This document shows positions 44,037-53,173 of a DNA stretch of 64,000 nucleotides, one piece after another. A model generated the notes under the pieces. The model did not search any database. It was not told the DNA's origin and saw only the letters and a program-made list of their open reading frames with translations. This stretch comes from Actinokineospora auranticolor. GTDB taxonomy: Bacteria > Actinomycetota > Actinomycetes > Mycobacteriales > Pseudonocardiaceae. The translations under genes and the position numbers were made by a program. How positions within the stretch are numbered: the first letter of the stretch is position 1; each line of letters opens with the position of its first letter. The stretch spans positions 62,001 through 126,000 of the forward strand of contig NZ_PTIX01000018.1 in assembly GCF_002934265.1 (NCBI RefSeq), read 5' to 3'.

Positions 44037-45008
44037 TCACGCTGGGAGCGGGGCGGGGGAGTTGGCCCCCTCCACCAGCAGCGCGGGCGCCCCCGTGCCG
44101 TCGGCCCGCGTCGACCACACGTCGTTGACGCCGTCCGGCCGCTGCAGGCCGTAGGTCACGGTGTCGTTATCCAGCCACACCGCCTGGTCGTCGACACTGT
44201 GCTCCTCCGCCAGCGGGGTGCGTCGCAGCATCTTCAGGTCGAGCACCGACAACCGCCACCCCTTCTTGGGATCCTCATCGATGGCGGACTTGAACGCCAC
44301 GCGCGTACCGTCCGGCGACACCGAGGCACACTCGACGTTCGTAGTGAGCGTGCGGACCGTGCGCGCACTCAGGTCGCCCTCGACCAGGTAGCGCTTACCG
44401 CCGGTCGACAGGGTTGCGTAGAACCGGTTGTCGTCGCCGGTGAACGTGACACCCCAGTAGTTGGCGTCCGCTGCGGTCAAGGGCTTCCCCTCGACGGTGG
44501 CCTTGAACTCCTCCAACGAGCTGACGACCGCACCGGTTTGCGTGTCCAAGATGCCGGTCTGCGTCGAGAAGCCCGTAGTGGCGTACGAGTGGCCTTCGAG
44601 GAACACCGTCCACGACACCATCCGCCCGCTCGCGGAGATCTTGAGCCGATTGGGGAAGCCGGTCAGCGGTACCGTCTTGCGCTCGTTCATCTGCGCGTCG
44701 AACACCATAAGCCGAGTCGCGGTAAGCGCGTCCACCGGCGCGAGGCACGCGACCGTCCCGCCGGCCGCGTACGCGCGGTCGCACTTGCGCTCGCTGATCG
44801 TGCGCGGTCCGCGGGTGTCGCTCGCCGACACCGACGACAGCAGCCCGTTGGTCAGCACCTGCAACCGCGGGCCTGCCCGCAGCGCGCCCACGGTCTCCGC
44901 GTCGACGACCTCGGCGGGCGCCGAGTTCGCGGCGTACGCGACAGCGGCGCCACCCAGGACCGCCGCGGCCACTACGGCGGTCAGGACACGTGCCTTGAGA
45001 CTGAGCAT
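44037..45008 (-). CDS. Secreted TolB-like beta-propeller protein
   Basis: This 323-residue protein has an N-terminal signal or anchor (VLTAVVAAAVLGGAAVAYAA). The rest consists of repeated beta blades with TolB/WD40-like phrases (ASVSPDGTRVAFKS, RLSVLDLKMLRR, VWSTRADGTGAP). No catalytic residues are recognisable. ATG 45008 shares its first base with the stop of the MFS gene upstream (TGATG), so translation is coupled and the two proteins may work together at the cell envelope. Function is unknown. Confidence 0.8.
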   Translation of the reverse strand: MLSLKARVLTAVVAAAVLGGAAVAYAANSAPAEVVDAETVGALRAGPRLQVLTNGLLSSVSASDTRGPRTISERKCDRAYAAGGTVACLAPVDALTATRLMVFDAQMNERKTVPLTGFPNRLKISASGRMVSWTVFLEGHSYATTGFSTQTGILDTQTGAVVSSLEEFKATVEGKPLTAADANYWGVTFTGDDNRFYATLSTGGKRYLVEGDLSARTVRTLTTNVECASVSPDGTRVAFKSAIDEDPKKGWRLSVLDLKMLRRTPLAEEHSVDDQAVWLDNDTVTYGLQRPDGVNDVWSTRADGTGAPALLVEGANSPAPLPA

Positions 45009-46249
45009 CAGACGGCCTTCCTGTTCACGTGGGCGAAAATCACCGCGGTGACGACGATGACGGTGACCACAGCCAAGGCGGCCGCGAGGCACGCGGCCGA
45101 GATCCCCCAGAGTTGCCACGCGAGTCCGAAGAGAACCGACGAACCAAGGTACGCAAGCGCTTGCCCCGTCTGCACCAGGGCCATTCCCGTGGCCCGCAGC
45201 GACTCCGGCAGCACTCGACCGGCCAATGCCATCAGCACACCGTCGGTCGCGGCGTAGAACAGCCCGTAGAGGCAGAGGACGAGCACGATGAGCGGTATCC
45301 CGCTGAACGGCCCCAACAGCGCCAGGTAGGCCCCGGCCAGTGCGCAGTACCCGCCGAGCATTACCCGCGAGCGACCCACTTTGTCCGCGAGGACGCCAAG
45401 AGGGGCAGCCAGTAGCAGGTAGACCAAACTCGTCCCCACCGCCAACACGGGGAACCAACCGACGGCGAGGTCGCCGCGCTCTTGGAGCATCAGGTAGACG
45501 AATCCGTCTCCCACGGTCACCAGCCCGAGTAGCGTCGCGGCCAGAAGAAGGGCTCGCACGCCCGGTAGGCGTAAGAGGCCCGTGGCTGCGCGTACCGACA
45601 CCGCCTTGCGCGCAACGGGCTCCTGCTTGTTCTGCACGAACAGCACGAGCACCACGACCGCGAAGGCTGCGATCACGAAGCTGGTGAAGAACACCGCGTC
45701 GAACGCCTGCGAGCCCGCGTACGCCAACACGGCCAGCGCGACAAGAGGCCCGGCGAAGGCTCCGGTGGCGTCCATGGCACGGTGCACGCCGAACGCGCGC
45801 CCCAGGTGCTCTTGCGGCGTGGACAGGGTTATCAGCGCGTCCCGCGGTCCGGTGCGCATCCCCTTGCCCGCGCGATCCGCCGTGATGGCCAACCCGATCA
45901 GGCCGGTGGAGTTGCCCGCCGCTATCAGCCCCAGTTTGGCCACCGACGAGATCCCGTACCCCAGGCCCGCCACGGTCTTGTGTCTGTTCGTGCGGTCGGC
46001 GAGGTACCCGCCGACCAGACGCAGAAGAGCCGTCGCGCCCGTATAGAGGCCGTCGATGGCCCCATACGCCAAGGGGCTCATGTTCAGTCCGATGACCAGG
46101 TACAGCGGCAGGACGGCGGTGACCATCTCCGAGGAGATGTCAGTGATCAGGCTTACCGCGCCAAGGGCCAGCACATTGCCGCCGACCCTCCACTTGCGGC
46201 TCTTACCGGCCTCGGTCACCTGCGGCGTGGTGACGGTGGACAGGTACAC
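45008..46249 (-). CDS. Major facilitator superfamily transporter
   Basis: This 413-residue membrane protein has about twelve hydrophobic segments. The MFS A-loop signature is seen as GGYLADRTNRHKTV (about residue 78) and again as LGVLADKVGRSRVML in the second half. GTG 46249 has an excellent ribosome-binding site (GGAGG, 6-base spacing), which favours it over longer readings. It is the first gene of a two-gene operon with the beta-propeller protein. The substrate is unknown. The start of the protein (about 20 residues before segment 1) is cytoplasmic. Confidence 0.9.
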   Translation of the reverse strand: MYLSTVTTPQVTEAGKSRKWRVGGNVLALGAVSLITDISSEMVTAVLPLYLVIGLNMSPLAYGAIDGLYTGATALLRLVGGYLADRTNRHKTVAGLGYGISSVAKLGLIAAGNSTGLIGLAITADRAGKGMRTGPRDALITLSTPQEHLGRAFGVHRAMDATGAFAGPLVALAVLAYAGSQAFDAVFFTSFVIAAFAVVVLVLFVQNKQEPVARKAVSVRAATGLLRLPGVRALLLAATLLGLVTVGDGFVYLMLQERGDLAVGWFPVLAVGTSLVYLLLAAPLGVLADKVGRSRVMLGGYCALAGAYLALLGPFSGIPLIVLVLCLYGLFYAATDGVLMALAGRVLPESLRATGMALVQTGQALAYLGSSVLFGLAWQLWGISAACLAAALAVVTVIVVTAVIFAHVNRKAV

Positions 46250-46426
46250 GCAACACCTCCGAGCGGGCAGGGGAGTGCTGCCGGACCCCGGAGGGCCCGG
46301 CAGCACTACGGAACCGACTGCGTTCGTCTTCCCAAGACCACCCCGACCGTCACAACACCCAAGCGGTGGTTACCTCACCGAGCCGGGGACGGTGCCGGGC
46401 GGGGGTGGGTGGTGGGAGGAATGAAC

Positions 46427-47839
46427 TCAGTGGCAGGAGTTGGTACCGCTGTCGGTGTACGTCTTGCCCGCCTCCGGCACGAACTGCCAGTCGTAGCTGT
46501 TGGCGTGCAGGGTGAACTTGAGGACGCCGTGCGTGTTGCTGTTGCGCGCCTCGCTGTTGGGCTGGATGGTGCCGAAGCCGTAGAAGCCCGCGCCGCCCAT
46601 GCCCGCGACGAAGTGCCGGATGCCGCGCGTGGCATCGGCCGTGCCGCTGGGGTTCATCGGCGCGAACCGCTCGTACTGGTGGTTGTGGCCGGTCACGATC
46701 ACCTCGGCGTTGTTGTCGTACAACGCCTGCACCAGCGGGCCGGTGGAGCTGTCCGGCGCGTGGTTGGAGCCGGAGGTGAACCGCGGCTTGTGCCAGTAGG
46801 CCAGGGTGCAGGGCTTGGTGTTGGCCGCGAGGTCCTGGCGCAGCCACACTTCCTGCGGCGAGCCGACGGACTTGCTGATCTCGCTGTTGAGCGACACGAC
46901 GTGCCAGTTGCCCAGGTCGTACGAGTAGTAGCCGAGACCTGAAGTGCCCGCCTGCGCGCCGAAGTAGCCGTAGTAGCCGGTGGCGCCGGAGGTGTTGTAG
47001 TCATGGTTGCCGGGCGAGGGGCGCGTGCGCGCCTTGTGCCGACCCCACGTCGGGTTGTAGTAGGTGGTGAACTGCGACGCAGTGCCGTCCGGGTAGACGT
47101 TGTCGCCGGTGGTGAAGACCGTGCCGGAGATGCCGTCGAGCAGGTTCGCGGTCGCCGTGTCACCGGAACCGGAGTCCGCGATGTCGCCCGCGCCAACCAG
47201 GACGGGGTCGGCGGACTGGCCGGTCGTAGTAGTAGTGGTGGTGGGCGGTGTGGTGGTGGTGTCGCTGGAGATGACCAACTGTGGCGCGGTGGCGCTACCG
47301 GACTCGCGAGAGTCGTAGTCGGCGCCGTCGCTGTTGGTGGAGGTGATGGCGATGCTGTACGTGCCGTTGCCGGTGACCGCCGAGGTCACGTCGACCTCGT
47401 ACCAGGCGTTGCGGCTGACCGAGCCCAGGGTGCCCAGGGTGGCGCCGTCGATGGCGGGCTGGTTCGACCAGGTGGTGGCGGTCTCCGACCAGGTGTTGTT
47501 CGACACCGCGCGGAAGGTGCCCCCGGCGGGGCTGTTCGAGCCGCTGACGTCGTCGGTGTGCACCCGCAGCTTGGCGTTGGCGACCGGCGCGGTGAGCCCG
47601 CTGACGGTGAACCGCAGGAAGATCCGCTTGACCGGCGAGTTGTCGACCCCGAGCTGGCCGGAGGTGCCGTAGTTGGTGCCGGTCGAGCCGTTGTCCACGT
47701 AGGTGTCGGCGGCGGGGGTGAAGGTGGTCGTCGCGGCGGAGGCCACGTTGCCGCCGCCGGTCACGGCGACCGCGGTGGCCGCGGCGACGGCGACCGCCGA
47801 CGCGACCGCCACCCTGGCTTTGGCTGTGCGACTGGACAT
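46427..47839 (-). CDS. Secreted metallophosphoesterase with N-terminal DNRLRE-type domain
   Basis: This 470-residue exported protein has a signal peptide ending near ASAATTT (residue about 36). A beta-sandwich DNRLRE-type domain (about 40-190: DTYVDNGSTGTNYGTSGQL, IFLRFTVSGL) is joined by a Thr-rich linker (TTTTPPTTTTTTTG) to a calcineurin-like phosphoesterase. Metal-ligand motifs are GAGDIADS, TTGDNVYPDG, PSPGNHDYN, AYWHKPRF and TGHNHQYERFAP. It resembles purple-acid-type or alkaline phosphatases and may release phosphate. ATG 47839 follows AAGGG. Confidence 0.92.
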   Translation of the reverse strand: MSSRTAKARVAVASAVAVAAATAVAVTGGGNVASAATTTFTPAADTYVDNGSTGTNYGTSGQLGVDNSPVKRIFLRFTVSGLTAPVANAKLRVHTDDVSGSNSPAGGTFRAVSNNTWSETATTWSNQPAIDGATLGTLGSVSRNAWYEVDVTSAVTGNGTYSIAITSTNSDGADYDSRESGSATAPQLVISSDTTTTPPTTTTTTTGQSADPVLVGAGDIADSGSGDTATANLLDGISGTVFTTGDNVYPDGTASQFTTYYNPTWGRHKARTRPSPGNHDYNTSGATGYYGYFGAQAGTSGLGYYSYDLGNWHVVSLNSEISKSVGSPQEVWLRQDLAANTKPCTLAYWHKPRFTSGSNHAPDSSTGPLVQALYDNNAEVIVTGHNHQYERFAPMNPSGTADATRGIRHFVAGMGGAGFYGFGTIQPNSEARNSNTHGVLKFTLHANSYDWQFVPEAGKTYTDSGTNSCH

Positions 47840-47964
47840 GAGGATGCCCTTCCCTGGGTCGGTAGTCCGTTCGGGACTCCTCACCTTCCCGGGCGCCCCC
47901 AAACGATCACCACGGCGTCTTCGGACGGTCAGATGGCGCCCGGGTGAACAGTCCGGTTGCGGGG

Positions 47965-48570
47965 TCAGTGCGCGCGGTAGCCGTAGAGAAAAGCGCGCAC
48001 TCCCGTTGTGGCGATCTCGTCCAACTCCGCCTCTGTGGGGCGTGTGCGCAGGGAAGGGTTCTGGGTGGACACCAGCATCATGAAGTGGATAGCGCCACGC
48101 ACGGGGTCGTCGAGTCGTAGTAGGCCCCGGTCGGCCAGTTCGGAGAACTTGGCCGCGAGTTCACGTTGGGCCCGTAGTGGACCGTTCTCCTGCCATGCCA
48201 CAAGAGCCGCCTCCGGCACATGTGCGGTTTCCACGTTCACTTGGCGGACAAGGGCGAAGTGGTCGGGGAACTCCTCGGTGGAGCGCACCCACGCGATGGC
48301 GAACGCGACCAGGTCCGCTTCCAGGTCGGTGACCTTGGACAGGTGCCGGTCGATGGTCGCGGTCTGCGCGTCGGCGACCCGGGTCGCGCTCTCCTCGATG
48401 ACCGCGCCGAACAGGGCCGCCTTGTCGGCGAAGTGGTTGTAGATGGTCCGGGTCGACACCCCCGCCGCCGCCGAGATGGCGTCGATGCTGGCGCGGGTGT
48501 AGCCGTCGCGGGCGAAGGTGGCCAGCGCGCCGTCGAGGATCGAACGGCGTTTGTCGGCTAGTCGGACCAT
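47965..48570 (-). CDS. TetR/AcrR-family transcriptional repressor
   Basis: This 201-residue regulator has an N-terminal helix-turn-helix (RRSILDGALATFARDGYTRA, VSTRTIYNHFADKAALF) and an all-helical ligand-binding C-terminal domain (AefR-like: FALVRQVNVETAHVPE). It is divergently transcribed from the flavin-reductase gene, and the 62-base gap holds an inverted repeat over that gene's promoter. It therefore probably represses the reductase, and itself, until an unknown ligand binds. Confidence 0.92.
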   Translation of the reverse strand: MVRLADKRRSILDGALATFARDGYTRASIDAISAAAGVSTRTIYNHFADKAALFGAVIEESATRVADAQTATIDRHLSKVTDLEADLVAFAIAWVRSTEEFPDHFALVRQVNVETAHVPEAALVAWQENGPLRAQRELAAKFSELADRGLLRLDDPVRGAIHFMMLVSTQNPSLRTRPTEAELDEIATTGVRAFLYGYRAH

Positions 48571-48596
48571 GGGCGGCCTCCGGGTGCAACGGGCGT

Positions 48597-48625
48597 TTTA
48601 CAGTTTGCCATGCACGTTGTACTTT
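48597..48625 (+). promoter_or_regulatory. Promoter of the flavin reductase gene with TetR-type operator
   Basis: TTTACA (48597-48602) and TACTTT (48620-48625) are 17 bases apart, and the ATG at 48633 follows after 7 bases, so the mRNA would be nearly leaderless. Between the boxes lies an inverted repeat, TACAGTTTGC-CAT-GCACGTTGTA (48599-48621), with 7 of 10 arm positions matching. This is an ideal position for repression by the adjacent TetR protein. Confidence 0.7.
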
Positions 48626-48632
48626 ACCTGAC

Positions 48633-49229
48633 ATGACCCGCATCGCCGTCATCACCGGCAGCACCCGCCCCGGCCGCCGCGCGCTCGCCGTCGCAGAGTG
48701 GGTGGTCACCGCCGCCCGCGCCCACTACCCGGCCGAGGTCGGCGTCGGCCTGGTCGACCTCGCCGACTTCGCGCTCCCCCTGCTGGACGAACCGGCCCCC
48801 GCCATCACCGGCGACTACCGCAACCCCCACACCCTCGCGTGGTCCAAGACCATCGCCGCCTACGACGGCTTCGTGTTCGTCACCCCCGAGTACAACCACT
48901 CGTACCCGGCCTCCCTGAAGAACGCCCTGGACTACCTCTACGCCGAGTGGCACGACAAGGCGGCGGGCTTCGTCAGCTACGGCCCCCAAGCCGCCGGCGT
49001 CCGCGCGGTCGAACACCTCCGCCTGAGCCTCGCCGAACTCAAGGTCGCCGGCGTCCGAACCCAGGTGGCCCTCTCGATGCACACCGACTTCACCATCACC
49101 AACCCCCTGGAACAGGGCGACTTCACCCCCGCCCCGCGCCAACTCACCACCCTCCACGTCCTCCTCGACGAAGTCCACGACTGGTCCCGGGCCCTCGCCA
49201 CCCTGCGCGCGTCCGCGGTCGCGGCCTGA
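48633..49229 (+). CDS. NAD(P)H-dependent FMN reductase (flavodoxin-fold quinone/azo reductase type)
   Basis: This 198-residue flavoprotein has the FMN phosphate loop ITGSTRPGRRA at the N-terminus, the characteristic VTPEYNHSYPASLKNALDYL (about residue 90) and GFVSYGPQAAG (about 115). It may reduce FMN, quinones or azo compounds. It is expressed from a TetR-controlled promoter, which suggests a response to an electrophile or quinone-like inducer. It ends convergently to the HtrA-like gene with a terminator between them. Confidence 0.92.
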   Translation: MTRIAVITGSTRPGRRALAVAEWVVTAARAHYPAEVGVGLVDLADFALPLLDEPAPAITGDYRNPHTLAWSKTIAAYDGFVFVTPEYNHSYPASLKNALDYLYAEWHDKAAGFVSYGPQAAGVRAVEHLRLSLAELKVAGVRTQVALSMHTDFTITNPLEQGDFTPAPRQLTTLHVLLDEVHDWSRALATLRASAVAA

Positions 49230-49372
49230 CCGGTCTGTCCACAGGCTTGATCGTCTTCTCCGCGAACCGTCGGTGCCCGCCGGTAGGCTGGATACCGGGG
49301 GCCGGAGGCATCACGGCCCTCGCGGTAGAGGTCGCGTCCGTACCCTGTGGACACTCCACCCGGATACGCGGA

Positions 49373-49408
49373 AGGGACCGCGCGAGCCCCGAAACCCGCG
49401 CGGTCCCT
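49373..49408. terminator. Bidirectional hairpin terminator
   Basis: AGGGACCGCGCG (49373-49384) pairs perfectly with CGCGCGGTCCCT (49397-49408), loop 12 bases. It separates the convergent flavin reductase and trypsin-like protease genes. Confidence 0.85.
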
Positions 49409-49421
49409 CCTCCCTCGAAGA

Positions 49422-50318
49422 TCAGCTGATCTGCGCGACCACCTCCTTGGCCGCGTTGACCGGGATGCTGAACCCGATGCCCACGCTGCCCGCCGCGCCG
49501 TCCGCACTGGACACCGGCGAGTAGATGGCCGAGTTGATCCCGATCACCCGACCGGTCGTGTCGAACAGCGGCCCGCCCGAGTTGCCCTGGTTGATCGACG
49601 CGTCCGTCTGGATGGCCTTGTACGACACCGAGGACGAAGTCGACGCCGCCCGGCCGCGCATGTCGCGGCTGTCGCTCTCCGCCGGGATCTTCACGTCGCG
49701 GTCGAGCGCGCTGACGATCCCGGTCGTCACGGTCCCCTGCAACCCGGCGGGGGAGCCGATCGCGATCACCTCGTCACCCACCCGCACCTGCGAGGAGTCG
49801 CCGAGTTCGGCGGCGGTCAACCCGCTGACGCCGGTCGCCTGCACGACGGCCAGGTCCGCCGACGCGTCGGTGCCCACTACGGAAGCCTTGGCGGTCTTAC
49901 CGTCGGAGAAGGTGATCGTGATGTCCCGCGCACCGGACACCACGTGGTTGTTGGTCAGGATGCGCCCGTCCGAGGTCAGGACGACGCCGGAGCCGATGCC
50001 CTCGGCGTTGCTCGTGCGCACGCTGATCTCCACCACGCTCGGCATCACCTTCTCCACCACCGCGCTGATGTCGGTCGGCACCGTCGCGGACGCGGTCTGC
50101 GCGTTCGTGCTCACCGTGTAAGGGGCGGCCGTGGCGCCGTCGGACCCGATGAACGCGCCCGCCACGCCGCCGAGCGCGCCCGCGCCGAGCACCGACGCCG
50201 CCACCAGGGCGACCGTGCCGCGTCGAATGCGATTCCGCGGGGCCTGGGAATGACCTGGGTACGTCGGGTGCGCGTAGAGGGGGAGTTGCTGCTGCTGCGG
50301 TCCGGGGTACGTGTCCAT
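49422..50318 (-). CDS. Membrane-anchored S1C trypsin-like protease (HtrA-like, no PDZ)
   Basis: This 298-residue protein has a short Pro/Gln/Tyr-rich cytoplasmic N-terminus, one membrane segment (about residues 35-57, VALVAASVLGAGALGGVAGA) and an extracellular protease domain. Triad motifs are ILTNNHVVSG (His), ADLAVVQA (Asp) and GNSGGPLFD (Ser). The protein stops after the protease domain without PDZ, unlike typical DegP. It starts at ATG 50318 (MDTYPGPQ). It may take part in envelope stress or protein quality control. Confidence 0.92.
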   Translation of the reverse strand: MDTYPGPQQQQLPLYAHPTYPGHSQAPRNRIRRGTVALVAASVLGAGALGGVAGAFIGSDGATAAPYTVSTNAQTASATVPTDISAVVEKVMPSVVEISVRTSNAEGIGSGVVLTSDGRILTNNHVVSGARDITITFSDGKTAKASVVGTDASADLAVVQATGVSGLTAAELGDSSQVRVGDEVIAIGSPAGLQGTVTTGIVSALDRDVKIPAESDSRDMRGRAASTSSSVSYKAIQTDASINQGNSGGPLFDTTGRVIGINSAIYSPVSSADGAAGSVGIGFSIPVNAAKEVVAQIS

Positions 50319-50397
50319 GGCACCAACTGTCGGACCCGCGCTTATGAGGAACCTGTGGAATCCCAGGGGATTACCCAAGAACCCGGGAACCGGCCAC

Positions 50398-50425
50398 TTG
50401 TCCACATACCCAGAACCTGTCCACA
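50398..50425 (+). other. Two DnaA-box-like sites upstream of the S9 peptidase gene
   Basis: TTGTCCACA (50398-50406) is a perfect actinobacterial-type DnaA box, followed by CTGTCCACA (50417-50425). A third partial match (CCTGTGGAA) lies near 50352. They may be coincidental or serve DnaA titration or control. No origin structure is present. Confidence 0.3.
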
Positions 50426-50470
50426 CCCCACGCCTCCACCCTGCCGCGCCAGCCCACGGGCGGATAGGTT

Positions 50471-52549
50471 GTGCCCGTGACCAGTGAGACCTCCTTCCTG
50501 CGCCTACAGGCGCGGACGCAGCGCTTCACCCTCGGCACGCCGAGGGAGTTCCGGATCGCGCCCGACGGCAGCCACCTGCTGTTCCTGCGCGCCGCCTCCG
50601 GCGAGGACCGCACCCACGTGTTGTGGAAGCAGGACCTCGCCACCGGCGGCGAGAGCAGGCTCGGCGACCCCGACACCCTGCTCGGTGGCGGCGCCGAGGA
50701 ACTGCCCGCCGAGGAACGCGCCCGCCGCGAGCGCACCCGCGAGCAGGGCGGCGGCGTCACCGCCAACGCCACCGACGCCGCGGTCCGCGTCGCCGCCTTC
50801 GCGTTGTCCGGCCGCCTCTTCGTCGCCGACGCGCTCTCCGGCGAGGCCCGCGAGGTGGCCACGGTCACACCCATCATCGACCCGCGCCCCGACCCCACGG
50901 GCACCCGCGTCGCGTACGTCGCCGAGGGCGCGTTGCGGGTCGTCAACGTCGACGGCACCGACGACCGCGCCGTCGCCACCCCCGACGGCGCGGACCGCAC
51001 CGCGGGCCTCGCCGAGTTCGTCGCCGCCGAGGAGATGGGCCGCTCCCGCGGCTACTGGTGGTCCCCCGACGGCACCCGCCTGCTCGTCGCGCACGTCGAC
51101 AACAGCGACGTCCAGCGCTGGTACATCGCCGACCCGGCGAACCCGGGCGCCGAGCCCAACGTCGTGGCCTACCCGGCCGCGGGCACCCCGAACTCGAAGG
51201 TCGCGCTCGCCGTGCACGGCGTCGACGGCAGCCGCGTCGACGTGGACTGGGACGGCGTCGACCTGCCGTACCTGGTCACCGCGCACTGGTCGACGGGCGG
51301 CAGGCCGCTCATCGCCGTCCAGTCCCGCGACCAGCGCACCCTCGAGATCCGCGCCCTCGACCCGGACACCGGCGCCACCGAGGTCCTGCACACCGACACC
51401 GACGAGCACTGGGTCGAGATCCAGCCCGGCGTCCCCGCGTGGACCACGGGCGGCGAGCTGGTCCGCACCGAGGCCCGCGACGGCAGGTACCGGCTCGTCG
51501 TCGGCGACACCGTGGTCAGCGGCGACCTCCAGGTCCGCGCCGTGCTCGACGTGGCCGACGACGTCCTCTACTCGGCGTCCGCCGACGACCCCACCCAGGT
51601 GCACGTCCACCTGGGCGACCAGCGCCTGTCCACAGTGGATGGCGTGCACACCGCCGCCCGCGCGGGCGACGTCGTCGTGCTGTCGTCGTGGTCGCTCGAC
51701 TGGTTCGGCCCTCGAGTCACCGTGCTGCGCGGCGGCGAACAGGTCGGCGAGGTCGCCGCGCTCAACGTCGAGCCCCCGTTGGCCGTCAACGCGCGACTGC
51801 TGACGGTCGGCGAGCGCGGCCTGCGCGCCGCCCTGCTCTACCCCACGGGCCACGTCCCGGGCAGCGGCCCGCTCCCGGTGCTCATGGACCCGTACGGCGG
51901 CCCGCACGCCCAGCGCGTGCTGTCCACGCGCGGCACATTCCTCACCTCGCAGTGGCTGGCCGACCAGGGCTTCGCCGTCATCGTCGCCGACGGCCGCGGC
52001 ACGCCCGGCCGCGGCCCGGAGTGGGACCGCGCCATTGCGGGCGACCCGGCCGAGGTCACCCTCGCCGACCAGATCGACGCCCTGCGCGCCGTCGCCGCCG
52101 AACACCCCGATGTCGACCTGACCCGCGTCGCGATCCGCGGCTGGTCCTACGGCGGTTACCTGTCGGCGCTGGCCGTGCTGCGCGCCCCCGAGGTCTTCCA
52201 CGCGGCCATCGCGGGTGCCCCGGTCACCGACTGGAGCCTCTACGACACGCACTACACCGAGCGCTACCTGGGCCACCCGGAGACGAACCCGGACGCCTAC
52301 CGGCGCAACTCGCTGATCGACGACGCCCCGAAGCTCGACCGGCCGCTGCTGATCATCCACGGCCTGGCCGACGACAACGTGGTGGTCGCGCACGCGCTCC
52401 GCCTGTCGAGCGCGTTGACCGCCGCGGGCAGGCCGCACGCCCTGCTACCCCTACCGGGTGTCACCCACATGACGCCGCAGACCGACGACGTGGCGGAGAA
52501 CTTCATGCTCCTCCAGGTCCGCTGGCTCAAGTCCGCCTTGGGCGCCTGA
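50471..52549 (+). CDS. S9 family peptidase, dipeptidyl-peptidase IV type
   Basis: This 692-residue cytoplasmic serine peptidase has an N-terminal beta-propeller (EFRIAPDGSHLLFLR, GYWWSPDGTRLL) and a C-terminal alpha/beta-hydrolase domain. The nucleophile lies in RGWSYGGYLSAL (about residue 560), Asp in HGLADDNVV and His in LPGVTHMTP. DPP-IV type enzymes cut X-Pro or X-Ala dipeptides. The start is GTG 50471 or, perhaps better, GTG 50477: TAGGTT (50465-50470) would place the transcription start on that codon and give a leaderless mRNA. No signal peptide is seen. Confidence 0.92.
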   Translation: MPVTSETSFLRLQARTQRFTLGTPREFRIAPDGSHLLFLRAASGEDRTHVLWKQDLATGGESRLGDPDTLLGGGAEELPAEERARRERTREQGGGVTANATDAAVRVAAFALSGRLFVADALSGEAREVATVTPIIDPRPDPTGTRVAYVAEGALRVVNVDGTDDRAVATPDGADRTAGLAEFVAAEEMGRSRGYWWSPDGTRLLVAHVDNSDVQRWYIADPANPGAEPNVVAYPAAGTPNSKVALAVHGVDGSRVDVDWDGVDLPYLVTAHWSTGGRPLIAVQSRDQRTLEIRALDPDTGATEVLHTDTDEHWVEIQPGVPAWTTGGELVRTEARDGRYRLVVGDTVVSGDLQVRAVLDVADDVLYSASADDPTQVHVHLGDQRLSTVDGVHTAARAGDVVVLSSWSLDWFGPRVTVLRGGEQVGEVAALNVEPPLAVNARLLTVGERGLRAALLYPTGHVPGSGPLPVLMDPYGGPHAQRVLSTRGTFLTSQWLADQGFAVIVADGRGTPGRGPEWDRAIAGDPAEVTLADQIDALRAVAAEHPDVDLTRVAIRGWSYGGYLSALAVLRAPEVFHAAIAGAPVTDWSLYDTHYTERYLGHPETNPDAYRRNSLIDDAPKLDRPLLIIHGLADDNVVVAHALRLSSALTAAGRPHALLPLPGVTHMTPQTDDVAENFMLLQVRWLKSALGA

Positions 52550-52556
52550 GACGACA

Positions 52557-52593
52557 ACGCGTCCGCCTCACCTGTTCGGTGGGGCGGACGCGT
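52557..52593 (+). terminator. Hairpin terminator after the S9 peptidase gene
   Basis: A 16-base arm (52557-52572) pairs with 52578-52593 with one G-U position, loop 5 bases. It begins 8 bases after the stop codon. Confidence 0.85.
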
Positions 52594-53041
52594 CTCTCCA
52601 GCGACCTCGCGCGGATCGCCGCCCGGCGGAATGGGCCGAGTTCGGCGGGAACTCGGCTGCGTTCGCGGCGGTGCCCCGCGTGATCGCCGATCGGCGATTC
52701 GGTCCGAGCGGCGCGCCTACCTGCGTGATCCCTACCCGGCACCGAGGCGGTCAGGTGTCGCGCGACCTGCCGCGACGCGCCCCTGGTAGGTCAGGCGAGG
52801 GCCCGTGCCAAGTCCTACGCGCGGTGTTCGAACAACTACCGGCAACCCGCGTCGAGTCGTCCGTGCCGAGTTGTTCCCGCCCTCGCGGTGTGGATCATGC
52901 GCGAACGCGACAGCGGTCCCGGGTTTCCACTCGCCGTGACAAGACTCGGTCACGGCCACCCGTTCGTGTGGACGTACAGCCCGGTCGCGCCGTCCGGATT
53001 GGACGCCCGGACGTGCGGAACCACCCACCGTCCGGGCTTTT
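52594..53041 (+). other. Gene-free stretch ending in a second intrinsic terminator
   Basis: I see no convincing protein gene in these 450 bases. At the end, GCCCGGACG (53005-53013) pairs perfectly with CGTCCGGGC (53029-53037) and is followed by TTTT, a rare classical terminator for this genome. Since the S9 peptidase gene already has its own terminator, a small noncoding RNA may end here. No promoter was identified with confidence. Confidence 0.4.
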
Positions 53042-53140
53042 GACCTGCCCGGACCCTGGCGCGGAGCGCGCGAGCCAAGCAAGATCCCAAGTATGGACAG
53101 GTGTCGCTCGACCGTGGGAGGTGATCGCCGGCTATCTTAG

Positions 53141-53159
53141 TAAGGATAGGCAAACCTAA
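53141..53159 (+). promoter_or_regulatory. Iron box (IdeR/DmdR1-type operator)
   Basis: TAAGGATAGGCAAACCTAA matches 15 of 19 positions of the actinobacterial consensus TTAGGTTAGGCTCACCTAA. It lies 14 bases upstream of the siderophore operon start, overlapping the likely promoter (TATCTT at 53134-53139 is a possible -10). Iron-loaded IdeR-type repressor would shut the operon off. Confidence 0.85.
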
Positions 53160-53173
53160 GAAGGGATGGTCTG

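Noticed and set aside
50352..50425. Replication origin suggested by DnaA-like boxes
   Set aside because: Only two good boxes, no AT-rich unwinding region and none of dnaA, dnaN or gyrB are present. Single similar sites also occur near 6374 and 41921.
52671..53159. 162-codon plus-strand frame before the siderophore operon
   Set aside because: Composition is Arg/Pro-rich and random, with no ribosome-binding site; it runs through the hairpin at 53005-53037 and the iron box.
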